Source: Flavobacteriales bacterium (lineage in GTDB: Bacteria; Bacteroidota; Bacteroidia; Flavobacteriales_D; Sanyastnellaceae). Taken from it: 64,000 bases of DNA. Under the pieces are notes generated by a model, which worked only from the letters and a program-made list of their open reading frames with translations, had not been told where the DNA came from and did no database searches. The stretch covers positions 101,585-165,584 of the forward strand of contig PKEB01000019.1 in the NCBI GenBank assembly GCA_002863125.1. Reading direction: 5' to 3'. Position 1 is the stretch's first letter. Every line of letters starts with the position of its first letter. The translations under genes and the position numbers were made by a program. This document shows positions 17,160 to 25,584 of the stretch, piece by piece.

Positions 17160-18737
17160 ATGGCAGAAATCAATCCAGCAGAAGTCTCTTCCATTTTACG
17201 TGAACAGCTCGCAGGCGTCAAGTCAGCCGCTGAACTGGAAGAAGTAGGAACAGTTCTTCAAGTCGGGGATGGCATTGCGCGCATCTACGGTTTGACCAAT
17301 GTGGAATCCGGCGAATTGATCGAATTCGAAAACGGTGCCCGCGGCATCGCGTTGAACCTCGAGGAGGACAACGTAGGTGCGGTATTGTTGGACCCTTCAG
17401 GTGACCTCAAGGAAGGCTCATCGGTTAAGCGTACAGGACGCATCGCTTCCGTTCGCGCCGGCGAGGGCATGTTGGGCCGCGTGGTCAACACCCTCGGTGA
17501 GCCCATCGACGGTAAGGGACCCATCCAAGGCGATTTGTACGAAATGCCGATGGAGCGTAAGGCGCCCGGTGTTATCTACCGCCAGCCAGTAAGCGAGCCA
17601 TTGCAAACCGGCATCAAGGCGATCGACGCGATGATTCCAATTGGCCGTGGCCAGCGTGAGTTGATCATCGGTGACCGCCAGACCGGTAAGACCACTGTTG
17701 CGATTGATACAATCATCAACCAGCGCGAGTTCTACGAGGCGGGCGAACCTGTCTTCTGCATCTACGTTGCTGTAGGCCAGAAAGGCTCGACGGTTGCTGG
17801 AATCGTGAAGACCTTGGAAGAAAACGGCGCCTTGCCCTACACGGTTGTGGTAGCGGCAACTGCATCAGACCCTGCACCGCTTCAGTTCTACGCACCGTTC
17901 ACGGGTGCGGCGATTGGTGAATTCTTCCGCGACACAGGCCGCGCGGCATTGGTGGTATACGATGACTTGTCAAAACAAGCTGTTGCGTACCGTGAGGTAT
18001 CCCTGTTGTTGCGTCGTCCTCCAGGACGTGAGGCCTACCCCGGTGACGTATTCTACTTGCACAGCCGCCTGTTGGAGCGTGCAGCGAAGGTCATTGGCGA
18101 ACAGGAAATCGCCTCTCAGATGAACGATTTGCCCGCTTCCTTGAAGGACAAGGTGAAGGGCGGTGGATCATTGACGGCACTGCCGATCATTGAGACCCAA
18201 GCGGGTGACGTATCGGCGTACATCCCGACCAACGTAATCTCCATTACGGACGGCCAGATTTTCCTCGAGTCCAACCTCTTCTTGAGCGGCATCCGCCCAG
18301 CGATTAACGTGGGGATCTCGGTAAGCCGTGTAGGGGGTAACGCCCAGATCAAGTCCATGAAGAAGGTATCGGGCACACTCAAGCTCGACCAGGCGCAGTA
18401 CCGCGAGCTGGAGGCCTTCGCTAAGTTCGGTTCGGATTTGGACGAAGCGACCAAGGCGGTTTTGGACAAAGGTGAGCGCAACGTGGAAATCCTCAAGCAG
18501 GACTTGAACAGCCCGATGCGTGTGGAGGACCAGATCGCCATCATTTACTGCGGTGTTGAAGGCCTCTTGAAGGATGTGCCCGTGAACCGAGTGAAGGACT
18601 TTGAGGTGGCTTACCTCGACTACCTCCGCTCAAAGCACGCGGACATGATGGAGGAGTTGAAGAACGGCAAGTACGGCGACGAGCAGAAGAGCGTCCTCGC
18701 TGCTGCTGCTAAAGAAATGACGGCTCAATACGCATAA
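17160..18737 (+). CDS. atpA: F1Fo ATP synthase subunit alpha
   Basis: 525 residues, full length. The N-terminal beta barrel is followed by the nucleotide-binding domain with a P-loop GDRQTGKT at about 171-178, the [13 protein letters not shown] segment, and the signature [20 protein letters not shown] near 286-306. Catalytic partner AtpD is not in the window, so beta and epsilon must be encoded elsewhere, as is usual in Bacteroidota. Confidence 0.97.
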   Translation: MAEINPAEVSSILREQLAGVKSAAELEEVGTVLQVGDGIARIYGLTNVESGELIEFENGARGIALNLEEDNVGAVLLDPSGDLKEGSSVKRTGRIASVRAGEGMLGRVVNTLGEPIDGKGPIQGDLYEMPMERKAPGVIYRQPVSEPLQTGIKAIDAMIPIGRGQRELIIGDRQTGKTTVAIDTIINQREFYEAGEPVFCIYVAVGQKGSTVAGIVKTLEENGALPYTVVVAATASDPAPLQFYAPFTGAAIGEFFRDTGRAALVVYDDLSKQAVAYREVSLLLRRPPGREAYPGDVFYLHSRLLERAAKVIGEQEIASQMNDLPASLKDKVKGGGSLTALPIIETQAGDVSAYIPTNVISITDGQIFLESNLFLSGIRPAINVGISVSRVGGNAQIKSMKKVSGTLKLDQAQYRELEAFAKFGSDLDEATKAVLDKGERNVEILKQDLNSPMRVEDQIAIIYCGVEGLLKDVPVNRVKDFEVAYLDYLRSKHADMMEELKNGKYGDEQKSVLAAAAKEMTAQYA

Positions 18738-18740
18738 CCC

Positions 18741-19622
18741 ATGGCTGGCGGACTCAAGGAAGTACGGGAACGAATTACATCGGTTCAAAACACGATGCAG
18801 ATCACTTCTGCCATGAAAATGGTGGCAGCGGCGAAATTGCGACGTGCTCAGGATGCAATCACCCGGATGCGTCCGTACGCTGAAAAGCTCCAAGCGGTGC
18901 TCTCCAACGTGAGTGCTTCTTTGGACAGTGGAGAAGGAGTCTACTCAGAAAAGCGCGATGTGAAGCGCGTGTTGCTCGTAGCCATCACCTCGAACCGCGG
19001 TTTGTGCGGAGGCTTCAACAACAACATTATCAAGCAGGTGAACAACGCCATCAAGCAAGGTGGTGCGGAATACCATGTGCTCCCATTGGGCAAGAAGGCC
19101 AACGACGCCTTCAAGAAGGATGCATCCTTGGCACCGCAAGGCTTCGGTGAAGACACGTGGAAGATTTTTGACGATCTGAACTTCGACGCAGCCCAAGAAG
19201 TAGCAGAAGCCATCATGGAGCAATTCCGTGCAGGCACCTACGATGCGGTCAAAATCGTCTACAACAAGTTCGTGAACGCAGCCGTCCAGGAGCCGACCAT
19301 GGAAGACTACCTTCCGTTGGAACCGTTTGAGACAGGTGAAGAGGGACCGAGTGGTGTCGACATCGAATACATTTTTGAGCCGAATCAAGCTGAAATTGTC
19401 GAGCGCATCATCCCGAACTCATTGAAAGTTCAGTTGTACAAGGGACTGCTCGACAGCCACGCGGCGGAACACGGTGCCCGAATGACCGCGATGCACCAAG
19501 CGACCGAGAACGGCGGCGAGCTGTTGCGGGAGTTGCGCATCTCGTACAACAAAGCGCGTCAAGCGGCCATTACGACGGAGATCCTCGAGATCGTCGCAGG
19601 TTCAGAAGCGCTCGACGCATAA
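18741..19622 (+). CDS. atpG: F1Fo ATP synthase subunit gamma
   Basis: 293 residues. N-terminal helix ITSVQNTMQITSAMKMVAA and the matching C-terminal helix (MHQATENGGELLRELRISYN, then KARQAAITTEILEIV) form the rotor coiled coil; the Rossmann-like middle contains SNRGLCGGFN. Last gene of the operon, three bases after atpA. Confidence 0.96.
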   Translation: MAGGLKEVRERITSVQNTMQITSAMKMVAAAKLRRAQDAITRMRPYAEKLQAVLSNVSASLDSGEGVYSEKRDVKRVLLVAITSNRGLCGGFNNNIIKQVNNAIKQGGAEYHVLPLGKKANDAFKKDASLAPQGFGEDTWKIFDDLNFDAAQEVAEAIMEQFRAGTYDAVKIVYNKFVNAAVQEPTMEDYLPLEPFETGEEGPSGVDIEYIFEPNQAEIVERIIPNSLKVQLYKGLLDSHAAEHGARMTAMHQATENGGELLRELRISYNKARQAAITTEILEIVAGSEALDA

Positions 19623-19662
19623 AAACCAGCTGGCACAGTCCTTGTGTTTGCTCGACCCGTAT

Positions 19663-19670
19663 TAGCTTCG
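19663..19670 (+). promoter_or_regulatory. -7-like box four bases before the histidine kinase start
   Basis: TAGCTTCG, then GGGA, then ATG at 19675; a CTTG lies 18 bases upstream as a possible -33 element. Fits the leaderless pattern seen elsewhere in the window. Confidence 0.45.
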
Positions 19671-19674
19671 GGGA

Positions 19675-21105
19675 ATGGGCTTTCAGACACGAATACTGCT
19701 TTCTATGTTGCTAGTCATCGTGCTGGCATTGGCCGGAACGATGTACGTGGCGTGGGACTTCGCGGGCGATCAGGAAGAGGCGTACAATGCCCGGCGCCTC
19801 GTCCGCAAAGAGGCTTCAGTGGAGCGAAGCCTGAACTATACCCTCGACCGTTTGTCAGATTCTCTCGGAACGGAAGACATTCCCAACGCCTTCACGGATC
19901 GCATTTGTGAGTTGGCAGACATCCACGGCATGGATATAGCGCTGTACCGTCCAAATGGTCAACTATTGACGCAATCCACGTTGACGGATGATACAGGGGC
20001 CAAGATACAGTTGCCAGTGGATGTCCTTGCGGCGCTGGACGCGTCAGACGAGCGCCTCCAAGGGGAATCGGACAGCGATGTGGTGAATGTGTACTGGAAC
20101 GTTCGGGACCGGAACGAAGTTGCGCTTGGAATCGTGGGTGTCCGGTATGAAAAACGGGCGCTTGAGGCAGGGGATTTCAAGGCATTCTGGTCGCAGTTGG
20201 CGCCCCTGTACATCGTTCTGTTTTTGGGCGGAGCCATATTGGCGGCAATCCTTTCCAACGGACTGGTGAGGAACCTGAGGTTGATCCGCGACCGCATGCG
20301 CGAGCTTGAGCCAGGTGTGGAGCAGAACCCGATTCAGTACGACCGGGCCGACGCAATTGGCGAGTTGGTGGATGAATACAACGCCCTACTCGAGCAGTTG
20401 CATGCGGCCATTCAAGAATTGGCCAAGCAGGAGCGCGAGGGTGCCTGGCGCATAATGGCCATGCAGGTGGCCCATGAAATCAAGAATCCGCTCACGCCCA
20501 TCAAGCTTGGCGCCCAGCAGTTGGAACGTGCGTGGCTGGATCAGAAAGAAGATTTCGATGAGCGATTGCGGCGTTACACGCGCGTTGTGGTGGAGCAAAT
20601 TGACATCCTCGCGGAGATTTCGCTCGACTTTTCCATGCTCGCAGCGGTTGGATTGGAAACCCTCGAGGAGGTGAACTGGGCACAAGCAACAAAAGAGGTT
20701 GTGGCACTGTATGAACAGTCAACCCCCCAAATTGAATGGTGCAGTTCCATTCCGGATGTGCCTGTGGTGATCGATGGGTCGAAGGCGCACCTAACGCGTG
20801 CCATGAATAATTTGATTACTAATGCGATTGACGCAGTGGCCAATGAACGCCATCCATCGATTGCGATAGGATTGGAGGTGGGCCCAGAGGGGAAGGCGCT
20901 CCTGACCGTGGAGGACAACGGAATAGGCATTCCGGCAGACAAACAGAAAGAGATCTTTCAGCCGCACTTTACATCGAAAGAAAAGGGCACAGGGCTGGGC
21001 TTATTCATTACCGACTCCATTGTCCGCCAATTGAACGGACGAATAATGCTGCGCTCGTTCCCGGGTCAAGGGTCGGTCTTTTGTTTGGAGTTTTTCGTGA
21101 AATAA
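19675..21105 (+). CDS. NtrY-like sensor histidine kinase
   Basis: 476 residues. N-terminal helix (about 5-25), a periplasmic sensor region of about 145 residues, second helix (about 180-200), HAMP-like linker, then the dimerisation helix with HEIKNPLTPIKLGAQQLERAW (phospho-accepting His at 267), typical of NtrY-type kinases. ATP-binding motifs are NNLITNAIDAV (N box), DNGIGIP (G1) and KGTGLGLF (G2). No response regulator gene is adjacent, so its partner is encoded elsewhere. Signal and targets unknown. Followed directly by a hairpin terminator. Confidence 0.9.
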   Translation: MGFQTRILLSMLLVIVLALAGTMYVAWDFAGDQEEAYNARRLVRKEASVERSLNYTLDRLSDSLGTEDIPNAFTDRICELADIHGMDIALYRPNGQLLTQSTLTDDTGAKIQLPVDVLAALDASDERLQGESDSDVVNVYWNVRDRNEVALGIVGVRYEKRALEAGDFKAFWSQLAPLYIVLFLGGAILAAILSNGLVRNLRLIRDRMRELEPGVEQNPIQYDRADAIGELVDEYNALLEQLHAAIQELAKQEREGAWRIMAMQVAHEIKNPLTPIKLGAQQLERAWLDQKEDFDERLRRYTRVVVEQIDILAEISLDFSMLAAVGLETLEEVNWAQATKEVVALYEQSTPQIEWCSSIPDVPVVIDGSKAHLTRAMNNLITNAIDAVANERHPSIAIGLEVGPEGKALLTVEDNGIGIPADKQKEIFQPHFTSKEKGTGLGLFITDSIVRQLNGRIMLRSFPGQGSVFCLEFFVK

Positions 21106-21132
21106 AAAAGGGCCCCACGCTGAGGCCCTTTT
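21104..21132 (+). terminator. Rho-independent terminator after the histidine kinase
   Basis: AAGGGCC and GGCCCTT pair around a nine-base loop with T4 downstream and A6 upstream, so it can act in both directions and also serve the convergent gene 21151-21606. Confidence 0.85.
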
Positions 21133-21150
21133 CGAATTCACATTTGGTTT

Positions 21151-21606
21151 TTAGAATCTTGCTCCGAATCCAATAGTTAAACCAAGATTGTCGCTCGCGT
21201 CTTCAGGCACGCCGAAACGATATTCAATTCCCGGGGCAACAAAAAGTGGCCCCATAAATGGAATAATCTTCGCTCCGCCGATTCCGAGATCAAAGTCACC
21301 AGCTATATCATAGGCTCTAGCACCTACGTAGTAGTCATCGATGAAGTAAGCTACTCCCAAATTCATTTGGAGGTCATCTGTTGGCCCGCCTAAGGCTAAT
21401 TGGACGCCTATGTTGTCTACAGGGCAATAGCTGACAGTAGGCAAAATCAATCCTACGCCATTGTCAGAAAAAATGTTGAGCAACTGCGTTGCATCTCCTG
21501 AGCCCAGAAAGAAAGTACCTTCAGCTCCCATTGACGAACCGTCGTCCTGAGCGCTGAGTGTTAAGGTGCACAACGCAAATGCACACAGAGTAAGTAAATT
21601 TTTCAT
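21151..21606 (-). CDS. Small outer-membrane beta-barrel-like protein
   Basis: 151 residues from the ATG at 21606, chosen because it begins a clean signal peptide (MKNLLTLCAFALCTLTLSAQ). The mature part alternates hydrophobic and polar residues in strands (VGLILPTVSY, NIGVQLALGG, MNLGVAYFID, YYVGARAYDI, LTIGFGARF) and ends in Phe, typical of outer-membrane barrels. No family name can be given. The gene is A+T-richer than its neighbours. The 299 bases upstream (21607-21905) contain a terminator but no gene. Confidence 0.72.
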   Translation of the reverse strand: MKNLLTLCAFALCTLTLSAQDDGSSMGAEGTFFLGSGDATQLLNIFSDNGVGLILPTVSYCPVDNIGVQLALGGPTDDLQMNLGVAYFIDDYYVGARAYDIAGDFDLGIGGAKIIPFMGPLFVAPGIEYRFGVPEDASDNLGLTIGFGARF

Positions 21607-21869
21607 AAAGAAAATTTTTGGTGATGATGCAAGTTGTGACTTTTCGACGTGTACACGATACACACTTTGTGGAGTTTTCAAAAGCGCATTGTTAGCGCTC
21701 TAGAGATGAATTAATGAATTTGGCGGCCGAATTGACCGGATTCTACGACGTGTTTGGGCGCCCCCATTACACAAGTGAATTCGAGGGCACTGCCAACAGG
21801 GAAACAATGATAAGTTCAGGTTAAGAAATTATAAACCACCGGGTCTTTTCACTTCCTTCGATGACCCAA

Positions 21870-21898
21870 GAAAGCCCCGCAACCGTGGGGCTTTTTTT
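21870..21898. terminator. Bidirectional hairpin terminator
   Basis: AAAGCCCC and GGGGCTTT pair around GCAACCGT; seven T follow on the plus strand and a shorter T-rich stretch on the minus strand. It sits eight bases past the end of the minus-strand cyclase gene. Confidence 0.75.
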
Positions 21899-21905
21899 GC
21901 TTGCT

Positions 21906-22667
21906 TCAAATTTGGTTGCAGGGAATCACTATGGGCCGGCTCGGCGTCGCGTCCATATCAAACGCGGCAGTTTGCAGGTTGAGCAGGTGACGGCCATCCT
22001 GAAGCGATTCCGGGACGAAAATGAGCTCCGTAATTGTCGATTGGTGCCGGGGGCTGTCTGGATAAACCCAAAAGGCGTGATGGGCCGCCAGCGCGCCACC
22101 ATCGACTTCCCGATCAACAGAAGGCAAGTCGACCATCAGATGGTCGACGTCGCGTTCGACAAGCCAGGTCATTGCCTCTGCATCGAAGTAGGGCGGATTC
22201 GTGTTGGACCAGTTGCGCCCAACCTTGGATTTGTCGTTGGGCAGCGTGCGAACGATGATTGCGGGGGGAAGGTTGGATTGCACGTTCCAATGCTGGGAAA
22301 TGGACAGCGCCAATTCCCGTTCGGTGATGATCTGATCTCCGTCGTGCGCCTCAGGGAAAACACTGACTACGAGGCACGGGATAAGGACTGGGAAGGTCAA
22401 TTCGTTGATGGAATGCGCCTCGGGCGAAATGTGCCCCAAGCATTCCGTGTGCGTTCCGTTGCCGTGCGGATTGAATTGCACGTCGCGGAAATTCACCGCA
22501 CCGCCCTCAGCGACAGAGCCCAAGAATCCGTTGGCCCGCACCACCTGAAGCTTCATGAAATCGACGTACCACGCACGCGAACCGTGCCCGTCGCCCATCG
22601 TGATGCTCAGGTCCTCATTGGCAGCGCCGCTGGCTTTGAAAGCCACTCCTTGAAATTCCAATTCCAT
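21906..22667 (-). CDS. Cyclase/arylformamidase-like metal-dependent hydrolase
   Basis: 253 residues from the ATG at 22667. The family signature HxGTHxD/E appears as NPHGNGTHTECLGHI near residue 60-75, and DLPSVDREVDGG followed by HHAFW near 195-215 matches the second conserved block. Cyclase-family proteins hydrolyse amide or lactone bonds (kynurenine formamidase is the best-known member); the substrate here is unknown. The plus strand carries a long open frame (21861-22754) over the same bases, but that frame lacks any recognisable domain. Preceded by a -7-like box four bases from the ATG. Confidence 0.8.
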   Translation of the reverse strand: MELEFQGVAFKASGAANEDLSITMGDGHGSRAWYVDFMKLQVVRANGFLGSVAEGGAVNFRDVQFNPHGNGTHTECLGHISPEAHSINELTFPVLIPCLVVSVFPEAHDGDQIITERELALSISQHWNVQSNLPPAIIVRTLPNDKSKVGRNWSNTNPPYFDAEAMTWLVERDVDHLMVDLPSVDREVDGGALAAHHAFWVYPDSPRHQSTITELIFVPESLQDGRHLLNLQTAAFDMDATPSRPIVIPCNQI

Positions 22668-22671
22668 GGAA

Positions 22672-22679
22672 ACAAGGTA
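22672..22679 (-). promoter_or_regulatory. -7-like box four bases before the cyclase start
   Basis: On the minus strand TACCTTGT, then TTCC, then ATG at 22667. Same spacing as the other leaderless-type starts, but the last two bases deviate from the consensus. Confidence 0.35.
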
Positions 22680-22701
22680 CAACGGCCGGAATCATCCGGA
22701 C

Positions 22702-22735
22702 AAAAAAAAGGCGGCACCAATGGCGCCGCCCTTTT
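22702..22735 (-). terminator. Rho-independent terminator of the 22756-23613 gene
   Basis: GGGCGGCGCC pairs with GGTGCCGCC around a short loop with eight T on the minus strand; the flanking A/T runs let it work in both directions. Confidence 0.85.
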
Positions 22736-22755
22736 CAAATGCTGTTGGCTATAGA

Positions 22756-23613
22756 TCAGTCAAACAAGAAACCTACACGCAATGCACCTTGGAAAACGTT
22801 TCCAATGGTGGTGTTGCTGATGTGGTTAGGCCATGGATAGTAGATGTCATCAGAGCCGGCACCGTCAGGCCAGTACTCGTTGTAAATCAAACCATCCAAT
22901 GCGCTGAAAGGCAATTGGCCAACGAATTCACCTGCAACTTCAGCACCCGCAGCTTCTGTTGAGAAGGCGTTGTTGAAGTACATGTTGAATGCCGTCAAGT
23001 TGTCTGTAGTGATGCTGTGGTTGCCAAAGGTGGTGCGGCCGAAACCGATTCCTGCCTCAAAACCGAGGTAAATGGCATCCGAGAAGTAGTAGTCAGCACC
23101 GAACAAGATGTTGAACCCTAAACGGGTAAAACCTTGCTCGTTGCCCAAGTTCCATACGATGTATTGGTCAGGCTGACCGGCATCGTTGATGTCTTGAGGC
23201 CCCCAGAACTCCTGCGTATCCGCGCGGTTGCCAATGGTGATAGGCAATTCGAACGCGATGTAGGGAGAGAGGTTGTCCATTCCGTCGAAGTGCATTTCGT
23301 AACCGGGAGCGATTCCGTAGGTTGAGCTCTTCGTGTTGATGTTCAACTGTGGGCTGACCGGATCAGCTTCGTTGATTTCACCGTCTTGGTACCAAGCGTG
23401 CAGGTCGTTGGAATTGGATACGGTGAGGGACAAACGGAAGGCACGGTTGTCTTCCAAGAAGTTACGGTACTTAAGCGTTGAACCGTCGATGGGGCTACCT
23501 CCGAATGGAGTGAATGCCACCTCGATGTTGTGCTCATCACCCATTTGCTTTTGGGCCTGAACGCCCATCGTGACCAGCGCTGAGAGCGCTAGGGTAAACA
23601 TGAGTTTCTTCAT
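22756..23613 (-). CDS. Outer-membrane beta-barrel protein
   Basis: 285 residues from the ATG at 23613. Signal peptide 1-21 (MKKLMFTLALSALVTMGVQAQ). Repeating amphipathic strands (FRLSLTVSNSN, YIAFELPITIGN, GFTRLGFNILFGADYYF, AIYLGFEAGIGFG, GALRVGFLFD) indicate an outer-membrane barrel of about 10-12 strands, ending in FLFD. No enzyme motif. Divergent from the decarboxylase gene with about 60-90 bases between starts, so a shared regulatory region is possible. Confidence 0.78.
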   Translation of the reverse strand: MKKLMFTLALSALVTMGVQAQKQMGDEHNIEVAFTPFGGSPIDGSTLKYRNFLEDNRAFRLSLTVSNSNDLHAWYQDGEINEADPVSPQLNINTKSSTYGIAPGYEMHFDGMDNLSPYIAFELPITIGNRADTQEFWGPQDINDAGQPDQYIVWNLGNEQGFTRLGFNILFGADYYFSDAIYLGFEAGIGFGRTTFGNHSITTDNLTAFNMYFNNAFSTEAAGAEVAGEFVGQLPFSALDGLIYNEYWPDGAGSDDIYYPWPNHISNTTIGNVFQGALRVGFLFD

Positions 23614-23672
23614 GGTGTTGTGTTGTGTTTCAGGAAATTTCCGAACGCAAGAAAAGCAAAAAACGTTCAAGT

Positions 23673-25154
23673 ATGCACCAATCGCCCGAACTTTCGCACA
23701 TGAAAGCCTGTTCAAAACCGAACGTTCCGCACCATTGGGCGAACTTTTACACGGTTGATGCCTTCCGAACAAGCGGGGGTGAAATGGTCGAACAGCTGGC
23801 GAATTACTTGGCCGAATCGCAGGACAAACGCCATGATCAAGTGTTGCCTTTCACCCCGCCAAACACGCGTCTAACACACTGGAAATCAAGGCTTAAAAAT
23901 AAATCCGATGTAGAATCGGGCCGGCTTTGGAAGGAGAGTTTGCTCGAGGAGGCGCTGGCTCAATCCAATCGGCTGCACGATCCACGCTATGCAGGCCATC
24001 AGGTAGCGGTTCCGCTTCCGCAATTGGCGTGGTTACAGGCTGCAACGGCATTGCTCAATAACGGCATGGCCATTGATGAAATGGGACCGGCAAGCAGCCC
24101 GATGGAAGAGGCGGTGATGCAGGAGCTTGCCCGATTCATGGGCTTGGGGAGCGCTTCCAGCGGCATTTTGTGCCACGGCGGCACGCTGGCCAACTTGACC
24201 GCCTTGCTCGCCGCTCGCCAACGCAAAGCTTCGGGCAATGCGTGGAAGAATGGATCCGCGCGACCGTGCGCGGTCTTGGTCAGCGAGCAAGCGCACTACT
24301 GCGTGGACCGGGCGGTTCGTGTCATGGGTTGGGGCGCGGCGGGTACCGTGAAGGTTCGGACCTTAGGCAACCATCAAATCGACCCAGAAGCGGTGCAGGA
24401 AGCGCACGCAGAAGCAACCGACCAAGGAATGGAAGTCATCGCAGTGGTTGGCAATGCCTGCACGACTTCGACAGGGACGTTCGACGATTTGGAGATGTTG
24501 GCCTCGTTTGCGCAGCAAAACGAACTGTGGTTCCACGTCGACGGCGCACACGGCGCGGCGCACATCTTCTCAGAACGCAACAAGGTTCCGCTGAAAGGGA
24601 TGGAGCGGGCGGATTCGGTGGCGATGGATTTCCACAAGATGCTCGGCGTGCCAGCCTTGTGCACAGGCCTTTTCTACCGCGACAGCTCGGATGCCTACGC
24701 GGCGTTTAGTCAGGAGGCAGCGTACTTGTACGAAAATGAGCAGGAGGAGTGGTGGAACCTGAGCAAACGAACATTTGAATGCACCAAACGCATGCTGAGC
24801 GTGGCGGTGTTTGGTATTTGGGAGGCCCACGGCCATAAATTATGGGAGAGCTTGGTGGACCGACTGGTGGATCGGGCACAAACAGCGGCTCGTGCGATTG
24901 CGCAGCGGCCGCAGTGGGAGCTGTTCGCACAGCCCCAGTCCAACATTGTGTGCTTTCGATTGAAGGGAGCGGACAATGCGGCCCTCCGGCACGCCATGTT
25001 GGAACACGGTCCGCACTACATCGTCAAAACGGTTTTGAACGGTGAAACGTGGCTTCGGTGCACCTTCCAAAACCCCTTGACGGAGGACAGCGATATCGAA
25101 GCGCTGCTCGATCGGTTGGAAGAACTTAACGCGAAGCTTTCGTACCACCAGTGA
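23673..25154 (+). CDS. PLP-dependent group II decarboxylase
   Basis: 493 residues from the ATG at 23673; an ATG at 23700 is preceded by AACTTTCG and may be the true start. The fold-type I PLP motifs are clear: CHGGTLANLTALLAAR (phosphate-binding region), HVDGAHGAAH (Asp that holds the pyridine nitrogen) and SVAMDFHKMLGVP (Schiff-base Lys, with preceding His as in glutamate, tyrosine and diaminobutyrate decarboxylases). It should convert an amino acid to an amine; the substrate is not readable from sequence. Its last 29 bases overlap the convergent GNAT gene. Confidence 0.85.
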   Translation: MHQSPELSHMKACSKPNVPHHWANFYTVDAFRTSGGEMVEQLANYLAESQDKRHDQVLPFTPPNTRLTHWKSRLKNKSDVESGRLWKESLLEEALAQSNRLHDPRYAGHQVAVPLPQLAWLQAATALLNNGMAIDEMGPASSPMEEAVMQELARFMGLGSASSGILCHGGTLANLTALLAARQRKASGNAWKNGSARPCAVLVSEQAHYCVDRAVRVMGWGAAGTVKVRTLGNHQIDPEAVQEAHAEATDQGMEVIAVVGNACTTSTGTFDDLEMLASFAQQNELWFHVDGAHGAAHIFSERNKVPLKGMERADSVAMDFHKMLGVPALCTGLFYRDSSDAYAAFSQEAAYLYENEQEEWWNLSKRTFECTKRMLSVAVFGIWEAHGHKLWESLVDRLVDRAQTAARAIAQRPQWELFAQPQSNIVCFRLKGADNAALRHAMLEHGPHYIVKTVLNGETWLRCTFQNPLTEDSDIEALLDRLEELNAKLSYHQ

Positions 25155-25584
25155 ATTCGAACCAGGTGTTTTCAAACACCACCCCATTGCGCTTTTTGCG
25201 ATTGGGCGCTACCGGCTCCCACCCTCTCGATTGAAGTAAGCGGGCAGAAAAGGCATTGCAATCGCAACGCATTCCAGGTTGCTCCACCTCACTCACCAAA
25301 AAATGGGCAACTCCCTGGCGCTGGTAGTTGGGATGGACATACAAATAGCCCAATTCGGAAGGTGTAGCGACACAGAATCCCACGATGTTGTCATCCACCT
25401 GCACCAAAAGCGTGTCATGGACGAGCGTCGACCAATTTGGTTCAGCAGCTAACCAGACCTGTCGCTGCGCAGCATCATAACCGGGGCAGGCCGCAATAGC
25501 CGCATGGCGACACGCTTCTAAACGATCAATGTCCTGAGGGGTGGCCCTGCGGGATGTGCCAACAGGGCAGCCGGATTTACTCAA
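25126..25584 (-). CDS. GNAT-family N-acetyltransferase
   Basis: 152 residues. The acetyl-CoA-binding motif A appears as ELGYLYVHPNYQRQGVAHFLV (Q/R-x-x-G-x-G/A) near 75-97, followed by a C-terminal strand-helix with LLQSRGWEPV. Acceptor unknown. The start codon lies inside the 3' end of glmS (8 bases shared), so it is translationally coupled to glmS; the 3' end overlaps the convergent decarboxylase gene by 29 bases. Confidence 0.85.
   Translation of the reverse strand: MSKSGCPVGTSRRATPQDIDRLEACRHAAIAACPGYDAAQRQVWLAAEPNWSTLVHDTLLVQVDDNIVGFCVATPSELGYLYVHPNYQRQGVAHFLVSEVEQPGMRCDCNAFSARLLQSRGWEPVAPNRKKRNGVVFENTWFEFTGGTKASR

Noticed and set aside
21861..22754. Plus-strand open frame of 297 codons
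   Set aside because: It is antisense to the cyclase gene, which has clear family motifs; the plus frame shows no domain and is rich in residues typical of shadow frames.
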